DNA of 53,025 nucleotides from Candidatus Ruminococcus avistercoris (GTDB lineage: Bacteria > Bacillota > Clostridia > Lachnospirales > Lachnospiraceae): contig DWVJ01000010.1 of assembly GCA_019120315.1 (NCBI GenBank), forward strand, positions 1-53,025. Direction: 5' to 3'. The stretch's first letter is position 1, and each line of letters opens with the position of its first letter. Below are positions 13,996 through 22,919 of this stretch, piece by piece. Both the position numbers and the translations under genes were made by a program. The notes under the pieces are model-generated. The model made no database searches, was not told where the DNA came from, and saw only the letters and a program-made list of their open reading frames with translations.

Positions 13996-16254
13996 ATGGA
14001 AGTCAATCAGCAGAAACTGCATGAACTGGAGCAGCTTTGCGTACGGGAGCAGCCTCCCGCTGCCATGGCGGCCTGCCCCTTACATGTAAACTGCCGGGAT
14101 ATCTGCGGGTATATAGCCGCCGGAAGCTTCAATGAAGCCAGAGCAGTATACGAAAAAAGCGTACCATTCCCGGAACTGCTTTGCCGTGTCTGCGAGCAGC
14201 CATGCCGCGGCGCCTGCATCCGGGGCAACTGCGGGGACGCCCTTTGGATGCGCAGCCTGGAGAGGGCTGCCTTGGATCTGGGGCAGGTAAAAGCAAAGCG
14301 GGTGTTCCTGCCGAAAAGAAAAGAACGGGCGGCTGTGGTGGGCGGCGGCATCACAGGGCTGACGGCAGCCATGGAACTGGGGAAAAAGGGATATCAGGTG
14401 ACGGTCTATGAACGCGAAGAGACGCTTTGGGGGAGCCTGGGTCAGGACGGCCAGGCCAGGGAAGTTTTGGAGCGGGAGACGAAAAAACTGTCCCAGTACT
14501 CTATTTCTTTTCGAAAAGGGGAAGAGATTGCTGATCCGGCGTCACTGTGCAGGGAGTACGATGCAGTGGCGGTCGCCTGGGGGGTAAAAGATCAGCCGCT
14601 GGCGGTGAACCGCGACAGTTTTCAGATAGAAGGAACGGCCATGTTTGCAGGAGGCGGAGCCATTGAAGAAAAGGCTGGAAGCTGTGTGGACGGTATGGCG
14701 CAGGGAAAACGGCTGGCCGTTTCTGTGGACCGCTTTCTGAAAAAAGTATCCATGAACGCGGGGCGGGAAAAAGAGGGGATTTTCGAAACGACGCTTCATG
14801 TCCGCTGGGAAGAGGAAGAGAAGAAAGATTCGGCCCTTAAAGAAGATGTGGTTCTGACAAGGGAGGAAGCCATGGCGGAAGCCGGGCGATGTCTGGACTG
14901 CAAGTGTACAGAATGTACGGATGCCTGCGCATTTATGCGCCATTATAAATCCTATCCCAAAAAATATCTGCGGGAGATTTATAATAATCTTTCCATTGCC
15001 ATGGGAACCCGCCACGCCAACAAAATGATCAATTCCTGTACGCTGTGCGGCCAGTGCGCTTCTGTCTGTCCCCATGGCCTGAATCTGGGCGAGACGGTGC
15101 TGGAAGCCCGCAGGATTATGGTGGAGAAAGGAAAGATGCCTTCGTCTGCATTTGAATTTGCCTTAAATGATCTGGCCTACAGTAATTCTGAACTGGCCTT
15201 TCTCTCCCGCTGTGCGCCGGGAAGCAAACGCAGCGACTATGTCTTTTTTCCAGGATGTCAGCTGACGGCGGCCGCGCCCGGGACAGTGGAACGTACATAC
15301 CGGGATTTACTGGAGCGCTGGAATGAAAAAACGGGTCTTTTGCTGGGCTGCTGCGGCGTGACGGCGGACTGGGCCGGCGAAAGGGCTCTTTTTGCAAAGA
15401 CGAAAGAGCAGCTGACGCGAGCCTGGCAGCAGCAGGGGGAACCGGTGGTGATCCTGGCCTGTCCCACCTGTTACGACGTTTTTCAAAGAGAACTGCCCCA
15501 GATTCCCTGCCTGGGTATCTGGGAGGTCCTGCTGCAGACGGGACTGCCAGAAGGGTATGTGCCCGGCCAGAAAAAAGGCGTGATCCATGACAGCTGCGGC
15601 GCCAGAAGCCATCCGCAGATCCGCAGCGCCGTGCGGACACTGGCGCGGCAGATGGGGTATCGGCTGAGCGAAGAGCGGTATCATGAAAAGCAGTCTCTGT
15701 GCTGCGGGTACGGAGGACTGGCGCCGGTTTCCAATCCCCAGGTGGCAGATGAGATGACAGAGCAGTGGCAGCAGGAAGATGAGGGACTTCGCCTGACTTA
15801 CTGTGTCAATTGCCGGGATCGGATGGTAAAAAAGGACGGGAAGGCGGTACATATTCTGGAACTTCTCTATGACCCGCAAAGCTGTGAGACAAGACGTGCT
15901 CCCACCTGGTCCGTACGCCGGGACAATCGTTTTGAACTGAAAAGAAAAGTGCGGGAGGAGATCTGGCAGGAGAAGGTCAAAAAGGAGGAGCAGATGAAAC
16001 TAGTCTATTCACAGGAAACAGAAACGCTGCTGGAGGAACGAAAAATCCTGGAAAGCGATATCCGGGAAGTGCTGGAAAAGGCACAGCAGGGACAGCGTAT
16101 TCTGGATCGGACCAGCGGGTGTTACATCGCCCACCGGCAGGTGGGAAATGTCACTTTCTGGGTATATTTCCGGGAAAAGGAATCGGGAGTTTATGAAGTG
16201 GTGCGGGCCTATTCTCACCGCATGACCATTACCGGAGAAGGGGAAGAGGCGTAG
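13996..16254 (+). CDS. Flavin/iron-sulfur/CCG-domain electron transfer protein
   Basis: A 752-aa fusion, probably the electron acceptor of the aldehyde oxidoreductase. In order: a GltD-like Fe-S domain (CPLHVNCRDIC, CRVCEQPCRGAC; residues 27-80), an FAD Rossmann motif VVGGGITGL (114-122), and two ferredoxin-like clusters at 299-311 and 348-358. Two HdrB/GlpC-like CCG halves follow, with FPGCQ, LLGCCG, ACPTCYD and then HDSCG, LCCGYGG, YCVNC. An unassigned C-terminal domain (about 640-752) closes the chain. In GltD a second Rossmann domain for NADPH sits after the FAD motif. Here only about 85 residues separate the flanking FAD motifs, so that domain appears absent. ATG at 13996 has AAGGTGGG 7 nt upstream. 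Confidence 0.75.
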   Translation: MEVNQQKLHELEQLCVREQPPAAMAACPLHVNCRDICGYIAAGSFNEARAVYEKSVPFPELLCRVCEQPCRGACIRGNCGDALWMRSLERAALDLGQVKAKRVFLPKRKERAAVVGGGITGLTAAMELGKKGYQVTVYEREETLWGSLGQDGQAREVLERETKKLSQYSISFRKGEEIADPASLCREYDAVAVAWGVKDQPLAVNRDSFQIEGTAMFAGGGAIEEKAGSCVDGMAQGKRLAVSVDRFLKKVSMNAGREKEGIFETTLHVRWEEEEKKDSALKEDVVLTREEAMAEAGRCLDCKCTECTDACAFMRHYKSYPKKYLREIYNNLSIAMGTRHANKMINSCTLCGQCASVCPHGLNLGETVLEARRIMVEKGKMPSSAFEFALNDLAYSNSELAFLSRCAPGSKRSDYVFFPGCQLTAAAPGTVERTYRDLLERWNEKTGLLLGCCGVTADWAGERALFAKTKEQLTRAWQQQGEPVVILACPTCYDVFQRELPQIPCLGIWEVLLQTGLPEGYVPGQKKGVIHDSCGARSHPQIRSAVRTLARQMGYRLSEERYHEKQSLCCGYGGLAPVSNPQVADEMTEQWQQEDEGLRLTYCVNCRDRMVKKDGKAVHILELLYDPQSCETRRAPTWSVRRDNRFELKRKVREEIWQEKVKKEEQMKLVYSQETETLLEERKILESDIREVLEKAQQGQRILDRTSGCYIAHRQVGNVTFWVYFREKESGVYEVVRAYSHRMTITGEGEEA

Positions 16255-16257
16255 GAT

Positions 16258-16479
16258 ATGTCAGAAAAATATTATGAGAAGTGGGAATTCGAGCCGGGCA
16301 GCCTGATCTGCGACCAGTGCGGCGCTGCCATGGAGCCGGGAGAGATCGTGCTTCACTACATGGGGAGCGACTTTCCTGTGCTGATGCCGAAATGTCCGGT
16401 ATGCGGGCAGGCATTTATACCGGAAGAACTGGCCCGCGGAAAGATTTTCCAGGTGGAGCAGGCGCTGGAGGATAAGTGA
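16258..16479 (+). CDS. DVU_1557-like small redox protein
   Basis: The 73-aa protein carries two CxxC pairs (CDQC and CPVC), a zinc-ribbon or rubredoxin-like arrangement. From memory it matches the small redox family named after Desulfovibrio DVU_1557, found only beside this type of aldehyde oxidoreductase cluster. It starts 3 bp after the flavo-iron-sulfur gene and is surely cotranscribed. An electron shuttle or a metal-site chaperone role is plausible. Nothing in the sequence decides between them. Confidence 0.65.
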   Translation: MSEKYYEKWEFEPGSLICDQCGAAMEPGEIVLHYMGSDFPVLMPKCPVCGQAFIPEELARGKIFQVEQALEDK

Positions 16480-16527
16480 TACAGGAGTGAGTCAATTTAC
16501 CCGGGCACAGCGGCAGGGAGGAAGAAC

Positions 16528-16956
16528 ATGGAATTAAGAGAACGATTGATGGAACTGGGGTTTTCCGGATTCGAGTGCAGTCAGATGATGATGGCGGTGG
16601 CTCTGGAGATGGACGGACAGGACAACCCGGATCTGATCCGGGCTATGAGCGGTCTTACCGGGGGAATGGGACACAGCGGAGGCGTCTGCGGCGCCCTGAC
16701 CGGCGGCTGCTGTGTTCTGGGCCTTCTTACCGGGAAAGGGGATCCGGAAGAGATGGAGCACAATGACAGCAGAAAGATTCTGCAAAGCTATATCGCCTGG
16801 TTTGAGGAAAACTGGGGAAACCGTTTCGGATCTTCATTGTGCCGGGATATTGTCGGGGGAGATTTTTCGAAATGTATGACGGTCTGTCTTCCCGTGATCG
16901 AATCCTGCTGTGAGAAAATCATGGAACTGGCGGAGGAATATGAACTGATGGGATAA
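16528..16956 (+). CDS. DVU_1555-like C-GCAxxG-C-C family protein
   Basis: The 142-aa protein is of the C_GCAxxG_C_C type: a helical Cys-rich redox or metal protein with FECSQMMM, GGVCGALTGGCCVLG and later SSLCRDIVGG, CMTVCLPVIESCCEK. In other organisms members are encoded with molybdenum hydroxylases and are assumed to carry a cluster or redox disulfide. GGGAGG lies 10 nt upstream of its ATG. The biochemical function is unknown. Confidence 0.7.
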   Translation: MELRERLMELGFSGFECSQMMMAVALEMDGQDNPDLIRAMSGLTGGMGHSGGVCGALTGGCCVLGLLTGKGDPEEMEHNDSRKILQSYIAWFEENWGNRFGSSLCRDIVGGDFSKCMTVCLPVIESCCEKIMELAEEYELMG

Positions 16957-16980
16957 AACACAGGACAAGGTGAGGAGAAC

Positions 16981-17619
16981 ATGAAAGCAAGATATCAGGA
17001 TTATACGGCATTGATTGTGGCTGCGGGATGTTCCAGACGGATGAAGAAATTCAAACCGCTGCTTCCGCTGGGAGACGGCTGCATCCTGCAGTCGGTGATT
17101 GAGAATTTCTTGAAAGCGGGAGTGAACAGAATCATCGTAGTGGTGGGCTACCGAAGGCATGAGGTGATTCCCCTGCTGAAAAAGCTGAAAGTCCGTTATG
17201 TGGAAAATCGGGATTACGATGAGACGGATATGCTGGAATCCATCCGTCTGGGGCTGGAAGCGGTGAAACCGGACACGGCCGGGATCCTGTTCTGTCCCGG
17301 TGATGTTCCCCTTATTTTCCCGAAAACCATACAGCAGGTCATTGATGCGTATGAAAAGCAGCCAGGGAAGATACTGGTGCCGACTTGCAGGGGAGAGGCC
17401 GGCCATCCGCCCATCTTTTCCTGGGAAGTGGCGCAGCAGATTATTCATCACAGAGGCGAAAACGGACTGCGGGGAATCATCGGTGAGTATGAAAGCCGGC
17501 GGGAGGTCGGTTATCTGGAGGTAGACGATGAAGAAATTCTTCAGGATACGGATCTGCCCCGTGATTACGAGAGACTGCTTAAAGCCTATGAGCAGCGCAG
17601 AAAGGAGGGAAGCCTTTGA
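16981..17619 (+). CDS. MocA-like molybdenum cofactor nucleotidyltransferase (DVU_1551 type)
   Basis: The 212-aa protein has the nucleotidyltransferase signature VAAGCSRRMKKFKPLLPLG at residues 13-31, GDVPLI for metal and nucleotide, and GEAGHPPIF. MocA attaches CMP to molybdopterin for xanthine-oxidase-family enzymes, which is exactly the class of enzyme encoded upstream. CMP rather than GMP is therefore inferred. The gene overlaps the following one by a TTG start inside its stop region. Confidence 0.8.
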   Translation: MKARYQDYTALIVAAGCSRRMKKFKPLLPLGDGCILQSVIENFLKAGVNRIIVVVGYRRHEVIPLLKKLKVRYVENRDYDETDMLESIRLGLEAVKPDTAGILFCPGDVPLIFPKTIQQVIDAYEKQPGKILVPTCRGEAGHPPIFSWEVAQQIIHHRGENGLRGIIGEYESRREVGYLEVDDEEILQDTDLPRDYERLLKAYEQRRKEGSL

Positions 17620-18734
17620 TATATCTTAATAATTCGGCCACGTCATGGCCGAAAGCGCCGGGAATGTCCGAAGCAGTCAAAGATACTCTGGATCGGATTC
17701 CGGCTCCCGGGAACAGGGCCACCTTTTCGGCGGATACGAAGGACGCGACCTGCCGGCAGGCTCTTGCCCGGATGATGGGGGCGGCAGACGAGAAAAATGT
17801 GGTATACACTTCCTGCGCCACAGCAGGACTGAATATAGGATTGCTGGGGTTCCCCTGGGAACCGAAGGATGTGGTGCTGACTACGGCTGCGGAACATAAC
17901 GCGGTGCTGCGGCCGCTGTATCTTCTGCAAAAAGCCGGGAGACTTCATTATCAGGTTATGCCGGTGGAAAAAGACGGAAGACTTTCCGGCGAGGTTCTGC
18001 ACACCTATCTGCAGGAATATCATCCGCGGATGCTGGTTCTGACCCATGCTTCCAATGTGACCGGCGCGCTCAACGATATCGACCTGCTGGCCGGGATGGC
18101 AAAGGAGGCGGGATGTCAGGTGTTTCTGGATGCTTCCCAGACAGCTGGCCTGTATCCTGTGCTGGCAAAGAAGCGTCAGCTGGATCTGGCTGTGGTGACG
18201 GGACATAAGTACCTGCTGGGCCCCCAGGGGACGGGAGCTCTTTACGTATCGCCAAAGCTGGATATCGCACCGGTTTTTACCGGCGGTACCGGAATCCGTT
18301 CCGATGAAAAAGAGATGCCCTGGGAAATGCCTTTGCGTCTGGAGCCGGGCACACTGAATGAGACTTCGCTGGCGGGTCTTCATTATGCGCTGGACTGGAA
18401 TTTTGGCCATCCGCCCGATCTGGAAAAACTGATGGAACAAACCGAGATACTGGAGGAAAGTCTGCGCCGTCTGGGCTGCCGTGTCGTTTCGGTGTCGGGA
18501 GAAAAGACGCCGGTGGTTACCTTTGTGTCAGATCGGTATTCTCCGGAAGACATCGGAGATATGCTCTATGGCAGTTTTGATATCATCTGCCGTACCGGAC
18601 TGCACTGCGCTCCGCTGATTTTCCCGTTCCTTGCCATGCCAAAACAGGGAACGGTGCGCTTCAGCCTGTCCCGGTTTACCACCAAAGAGGAAGTAGAACA
18701 GACGGTAGAAGCACTGGAGGCGATATTTTCATGA
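17616..18734 (+). CDS. Class V aminotransferase-fold cysteine desulfurase/sulfurase
   Basis: The 372-aa PLP enzyme is of the SufS/NifS type. The PLP lysine is in VVTGHKYLLGPQGTG, and the sulfur-accepting Cys is in the RTGLHCAP motif near residue 328. In this context the likely job is to supply the terminal sulfido ligand of the molybdenum centre, or sulfur for molybdopterin. The start is TTG at 17616, with AAAGGAGGG 6 nt upstream and overlap with the preceding stop. Confidence 0.8.
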   Translation: MIYLNNSATSWPKAPGMSEAVKDTLDRIPAPGNRATFSADTKDATCRQALARMMGAADEKNVVYTSCATAGLNIGLLGFPWEPKDVVLTTAAEHNAVLRPLYLLQKAGRLHYQVMPVEKDGRLSGEVLHTYLQEYHPRMLVLTHASNVTGALNDIDLLAGMAKEAGCQVFLDASQTAGLYPVLAKKRQLDLAVVTGHKYLLGPQGTGALYVSPKLDIAPVFTGGTGIRSDEKEMPWEMPLRLEPGTLNETSLAGLHYALDWNFGHPPDLEKLMEQTEILEESLRRLGCRVVSVSGEKTPVVTFVSDRYSPEDIGDMLYGSFDIICRTGLHCAPLIFPFLAMPKQGTVRFSLSRFTTKEEVEQTVEALEAIFS

Positions 18735-19021
18735 AAAAGATAAAATGCCGGAAGGCAGAAAACTGTTTCGCTAACGCAGAATCCTATATCTATACCCTGC
18801 CGGCGGATATTGACGATGCCTTTCTGGAAAAGCTTAAGACGCTGGGCAAACTGGAAGTAAAACGAAATTTTCGCCGCCCTTTTTTTATGATGGAGACGGA
18901 GAACGGCGTAAGGCTGAAAGGAATTTTAAATGACAATATTCTAAAAGCTGGGTTTCTGCCGGAAAAATGGGAGGAGCAAAAAGCGTGGCTGGAAAGGCGG
19001 ATGACCGGGGAGGAAAAGTGA
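18731..19021 (+). CDS. Small hypothetical protein of the molybdenum block
   Basis: The 96-aa basic protein is translationally coupled to both neighbours (ATGA at its start, TGATG at its end). A short pattern, VKRNFRRPFFMMETENGVR then LKGILND, suggests a compact alpha/beta fold. There is one Cys pair near the N-terminus. I do not recognise the family with confidence. It has the position of a sulfur carrier or adaptor between the desulfurase and the CoA-ligase-like protein, which is inference only. Confidence 0.6.
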   Translation: MKKIKCRKAENCFANAESYIYTLPADIDDAFLEKLKTLGKLEVKRNFRRPFFMMETENGVRLKGILNDNILKAGFLPEKWEEQKAWLERRMTGEEK

Positions 19022-20319
19022 TGAGATCCGTACTGGATTCCTGGATCAGTAAAAAACATAATCTTGAGGGGGAAGAACAGCTGCGCCGCTGGCAGGAAGA
19101 AAAGATCCGGGAGCTCTTTGTCTATGTCTGTGAGAAAAGCAGTTTTTACCGGAAACATTTTGCCGGATATTCTGTTCCAAAGAACCGGATGGAGTGGGAG
19201 CGTCTGCCGTTTTTGACGGCGAAGGATCTGGAAGAACACGGCCTTGAGATGCTCTGCGTATCCCAGGGAGAAATCGAAAGAGTAGTGACACTGAACACTT
19301 CCGGCACGTCGGGATCTCCCAAACGGTTGTATTTCACAAAAGAGGATCTGGAACTGACAGTGGATTTTTTCTGCGCCGGTATGGGAGAGGTAGTAAAACC
19401 CGGTGAAAAAACGGCGGTGTTTCTGCACTGCAAAAGAGCGGGATCGGTTGGGGAGCTGCTGCAAAAAGGACTGGGAAAACTGGGGGCAAAAGGATACGGG
19501 AAAGGACCGGTGAACGATCCTGGAAAGACGCTTATCTGGTTATCCCGGGAAGGAATAGAAGCTTTCGTGGGTACGCCTTTGCAGGCGCTGGCATTGGCGG
19601 AACATGAGAAAGCAAAAAGGCTGCCGCTGCAGCTGAAGAAAATCCTGGTCAGCACAGATTTTCTGGCGGACAGCGCGCGCAGACGGATCGAGGAAGGTCT
19701 TAACTGTCAGGTGTATAATCATTTTGGCATCACGGAGGCCGGACTGGGCGCGGCGGTGGAGTGCGGCTGTCATGAAGGCATGCATATCCGGGAAAATGAT
19801 CTGCTGTTTGAGACGGTGGATCCCATCAGCGGACAGCCGGCGCCGGATTCCATGGAAGGAGAACTGGTCCTTACCACCCTGACCCGGCGGGGCATGCCGC
19901 TGATCCGTTACCGGACGGGAGATTACGGCGTGCTGGATCGCGGGATATGCCGCTGCAAAAGCAGGCTGACCAGAATCACGGGACTGGGGGGACGGATCGG
20001 CAATGCACTGGGAGAGACTGGGAATCAGCGTATTGGCATGCCGGATCTGGATGAATGTCTCTTTTCCATAGACGGATTGCTGGATTACGGTGTAGAATAT
20101 AGGGAAAGGGAAAAAAGGCTGGATATCCGCCTGGTATTTTTCGGACAGGAAAAGGGGAAGGCGGAGAAGGCAAAAGCGTATCTGCAAAGTTTTATAAAAG
20201 AGAAAGGTCTGCAGGAACAGATTATTCGCCTGGGAGTGGCCTGGGAGGAGACAGACAGCTGGATTCCACAGTATCAAGGGAAACGATATATCAAAAAAGA
20301 ACAGGAAGACAAGGTATGA
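19021..20319 (+). CDS. DVU_1553-like AMP-dependent CoA ligase/adenylation protein
   Basis: The 432-aa protein is of the phenylacetate-CoA-ligase (PaaK) type. The phosphate-binding loop TSGTSGSPKRLYFT lies near residue 95, then YNHFGITEAG, then the hinge-region RYRTGDYG. It is shorter than classical acyl-CoA ligases, as PaaK-like proteins are. It may activate a carboxylate produced by the aldehyde oxidoreductase or adenylate a maturation intermediate. The conserved linkage to these clusters argues for a dedicated role. ATG at 19021 overlaps the previous stop by one base and has GGGGAGG upstream. Confidence 0.75.
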   Translation: MRSVLDSWISKKHNLEGEEQLRRWQEEKIRELFVYVCEKSSFYRKHFAGYSVPKNRMEWERLPFLTAKDLEEHGLEMLCVSQGEIERVVTLNTSGTSGSPKRLYFTKEDLELTVDFFCAGMGEVVKPGEKTAVFLHCKRAGSVGELLQKGLGKLGAKGYGKGPVNDPGKTLIWLSREGIEAFVGTPLQALALAEHEKAKRLPLQLKKILVSTDFLADSARRRIEEGLNCQVYNHFGITEAGLGAAVECGCHEGMHIRENDLLFETVDPISGQPAPDSMEGELVLTTLTRRGMPLIRYRTGDYGVLDRGICRCKSRLTRITGLGGRIGNALGETGNQRIGMPDLDECLFSIDGLLDYGVEYREREKRLDIRLVFFGQEKGKAEKAKAYLQSFIKEKGLQEQIIRLGVAWEETDSWIPQYQGKRYIKKEQEDKV

Positions 20320-20891
20320 AAATCATTCTGATGCGTCACGGGGAAATTTGTCCGTCCGGTCTGGAAAAACGATATATCGGGCAGGAAGATTACCCCATGA
20401 CGGAAGAAGGAAAACAGACAGTCCGGCAAAGTCTGCAGGCGCTGCAAAGGGAATTTCCGTCACTTTCTCTGATCTGCTGCAGTGATCTGAAACGGTGTGT
20501 GCAGACGGCCGAAATAGCCTGCGAACTGTATGGGCTGCCCTGGCGGCAGGATCGGCGGCTGAGGGAAATCTGTCTTGGCGTATGGGAAGGAATGACCATG
20601 AGAGCGGTTCGGGAAAGATTTCCGGAGGAATATCGCAGAAGGGGAGAGAGCCCAGAGCTTTTTCGTCCGCCGGAGGGGGAGAATTTTTGGCAGCTGGCAA
20701 GGAGGGCTCTGGATGCTTTGCACTTCTGGCTGAGGGAAGCAAAGCAGCCGGATCCCATGCTGGTGATCACCCATGCGGGAGTGATCAAAGCGCTGCAAAG
20801 TCTGACAGAAAACCATTCCCTGCAGCAGGTGTTTGCCTGTCGGGTGGATTACGGTGCGTATTATGTTATGGATCATCTGCCCGAACTTTGA
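20316..20891 (+). CDS. Histidine phosphatase family protein
   Basis: The 191-aa protein is of the phosphoglycerate-mutase/alpha-ribazole phosphatase superfamily. The catalytic LMRHGE is at residues 5-10, SDLKRCVQTA follows near 50, and the second catalytic His is in VITHAG near 155. It overlaps the ligase gene by ATGA. The substrate is unknown. A pyrophosphate- or phosphate-containing cofactor intermediate would fit the operon. Confidence 0.78.
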   Translation: MKIILMRHGEICPSGLEKRYIGQEDYPMTEEGKQTVRQSLQALQREFPSLSLICCSDLKRCVQTAEIACELYGLPWRQDRRLREICLGVWEGMTMRAVRERFPEEYRRRGESPELFRPPEGENFWQLARRALDALHFWLREAKQPDPMLVITHAGVIKALQSLTENHSLQQVFACRVDYGAYYVMDHLPEL

Positions 20892-20920
20892 TTTTTCACT
20901 AAAAGGAGGAAGCATAAGAA

Positions 20921-21955
20921 ATGAAAGAGATTGCAACGACAGAGGCAGTAGGCCACGTGTTATGTCATGATGTGACACAGATTATCCGGGGAGAGAAAAA
21001 AGGGCCGGCTTTTCGCAAAGGGCACGTGATCCGCAAGGAAGATATTCCTGTCCTTTTGTCCATGGGCAAGGATCATCTGTACGTGTGGGAGAAAAAAGAG
21101 GGGATTCTGCATGAGAACGAGGCGGCGCAGATTCTCTGCGAGATCTGCCGGAATGAGTATATGGAACCGTCTGAGGTGAAGGAAGGGAAGATCGAGCTGC
21201 GGGCCACAGTGGACGGTCTGCTGAAAATCCGAAAAGAGGGCATGATGGCCGTTAATCTTCTGGGAGAGATGATGATCGCCTCCCGCCATAACAATACGAT
21301 GGTAAAACAGGGCGATGTGCTGGCCGGAACCAGGATCATTCCCCTGGTGATCGAGGAAGAAAAGATGAAAAAGGCAAAAGAAGCGGCCGGAGGAGAACCG
21401 CTTCTGAAACTGATTCCCATTCAAAAGAAAAACGTGGGAATCGTTACCACCGGCAATGAGGTGTATTATGGAAGGATTCAGGACACTTTCACACCGGTGG
21501 TGAAGGAAAAGATAGAGGAATTCGGTTCTGCCGTGACGATGGAATGTCTGGTGGGTGATGAAAAAGAGAAGATAAGGGATGCTATCCTTGACATGATAGA
21601 GAAAGGCGCACAGATGGTGGTCTGTACGGGCGGTATGAGCGTGGATCCGGATGACCGGACGCCGGGGGCCATCGCGGACACAGGCGCAAGAGTGGTTACG
21701 TATGGAGCGCCGGTGCTGCCGGGAGCCATGCTGATGGTTGCATATTATAAAAAGAAAGATGGAAGTGAGATTCCGGTGCTGGGTCTGCCGGGCTGTGTCA
21801 TGTATGCCAAACGGACCATCTTTGATCTGGTATTGCCAAGACTTCTGGCGGATGATCCCATTACCAGAGAAGAAATCGCACAGCTGGGCGTGGGCGGACT
21901 GTGCCTGAACTGTCCGGTCTGTTCCTTCCCAAACTGCGGATTCGGAAAAGCATAG
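20921..21955 (+). CDS. MoeA/MogA-like molybdopterin-binding protein with Cys-rich tail
   Basis: The 344-aa protein carries the MoCF-binding domain of MoeA/MogA: TTGNEVYYGRI, then VCTGGMSVDPDDRTPGAI and GLPGCVM. These are the residues that bind molybdopterin and insert molybdate. The N-terminal MoeA-like domains are reduced. The C-terminus ends in CLNCPVCSFPNCGFGK with four Cys, not part of standard MoeA and possibly a metal site. AAAGGAGG precedes the ATG. It probably performs molybdenum insertion for the oxidoreductase. Confidence 0.8.
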   Translation: MKEIATTEAVGHVLCHDVTQIIRGEKKGPAFRKGHVIRKEDIPVLLSMGKDHLYVWEKKEGILHENEAAQILCEICRNEYMEPSEVKEGKIELRATVDGLLKIRKEGMMAVNLLGEMMIASRHNNTMVKQGDVLAGTRIIPLVIEEEKMKKAKEAAGGEPLLKLIPIQKKNVGIVTTGNEVYYGRIQDTFTPVVKEKIEEFGSAVTMECLVGDEKEKIRDAILDMIEKGAQMVVCTGGMSVDPDDRTPGAIADTGARVVTYGAPVLPGAMLMVAYYKKKDGSEIPVLGLPGCVMYAKRTIFDLVLPRLLADDPITREEIAQLGVGGLCLNCPVCSFPNCGFGKA

Positions 21956-21967
21956 GAGGAAGAAGGC

Positions 21968-22909
21968 GTGGATTATCGTAGCTTTTATCGGGAACTGAGC
22001 AGCCGTCTGGAACGGGAGACGGCAGTGAGAACAGGAACTGTCCTGGAAGGAGAACATGCGGGGGAAAAAATGTTTCTTCCCCCGAGGGAAAAGGAAGAGT
22101 CCGGGGAAGTGATGGAGGAGACTTTTTTTGGAAAAATCCATGTGGTACTCTGCGGAGGGGGCCATGTATCCCTGGCGGCGGCAAAGATTTTAAAACTGCT
22201 GGATTATGAGCTGACGGTGATCGATGACCGTGAAGAATTTGCCAGTATACAGCGGTTTTCCATGGCGGATCACGTTCTGTGTCTGAATTTCGAAAAGGAT
22301 TTTGCCGGGGTTTTATTCCCGGCAGGGGCATATTATGTTATACTGACCAGAGGACATGAGCATGACTATACCTGTCTGGAAAATATTATGAAGCGCCCTT
22401 ACGGTTATCTGGGAATGATCGGCAGCAGAAGCAAAGTCCGTCAGCAAAAAGAAAAACTACTGGAAGCAGGCTTTTTGAAGGAACAGATTGATACCGTCCA
22501 TGCCCCCATCGGACTTCCCATCGGCGGACAGACGCCGGAGGAGATCGCCGTCAGTATCGCGGCGGAGATCATCCAGGTAAAAAACCGTTCCAGCCGTAAC
22601 GTGCTGGAGGAAGCGGTGAAGGAGGGGTTGGCCTGTCCGGAAGCCGGAACGGTGGTGACGGTGGTGGAAAAGGAAGGTTCTTCCCCCAGAGGAAAAGGAA
22701 GCCGTATGGTGGTGACAAAGTCGGGAAAAATCTTCGGCACCATCGGAGGCGGGGCTATCGAATACCGGGCGGCCCAAAAAGCGGTACAGTTGTGTGAAAG
22801 TAAGACATCCTTTGCATTGCAGCAGTATGATCTTTCCAATGCAGAAGCAGCCGATCTGGGGATGGTCTGCGGCGGCCGGGTAAAAGTGATGTTTGAGACA
22901 TATCGTTGA
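21968..22909 (+). CDS. XdhC/CoxI family molybdenum-enzyme maturation protein, permuted
   Basis: XdhC proteins bind the molybdenum cofactor, help sulfurate it and hand it to the hydroxylase. In this 313-aa protein the Rossmann half (VVLCGGGHVSLAAAKIL, HEHDYTCLE, GMIGSRSK) comes first. The XdhC_CoxI half (VTVVEKEGSSPRGKGSRM, GTIGGGAIEYRA) comes second, the reverse of the textbook order. The start is GTG at 21968, 7 nt after AGGAGG. It overlaps no neighbour and is followed within 10 bp by moaC. Confidence 0.8.
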   Translation: MDYRSFYRELSSRLERETAVRTGTVLEGEHAGEKMFLPPREKEESGEVMEETFFGKIHVVLCGGGHVSLAAAKILKLLDYELTVIDDREEFASIQRFSMADHVLCLNFEKDFAGVLFPAGAYYVILTRGHEHDYTCLENIMKRPYGYLGMIGSRSKVRQQKEKLLEAGFLKEQIDTVHAPIGLPIGGQTPEEIAVSIAAEIIQVKNRSSRNVLEEAVKEGLACPEAGTVVTVVEKEGSSPRGKGSRMVVTKSGKIFGTIGGGAIEYRAAQKAVQLCESKTSFALQQYDLSNAEAADLGMVCGGRVKVMFETYR

Positions 22910-22919
22910 GGAGGCATAC

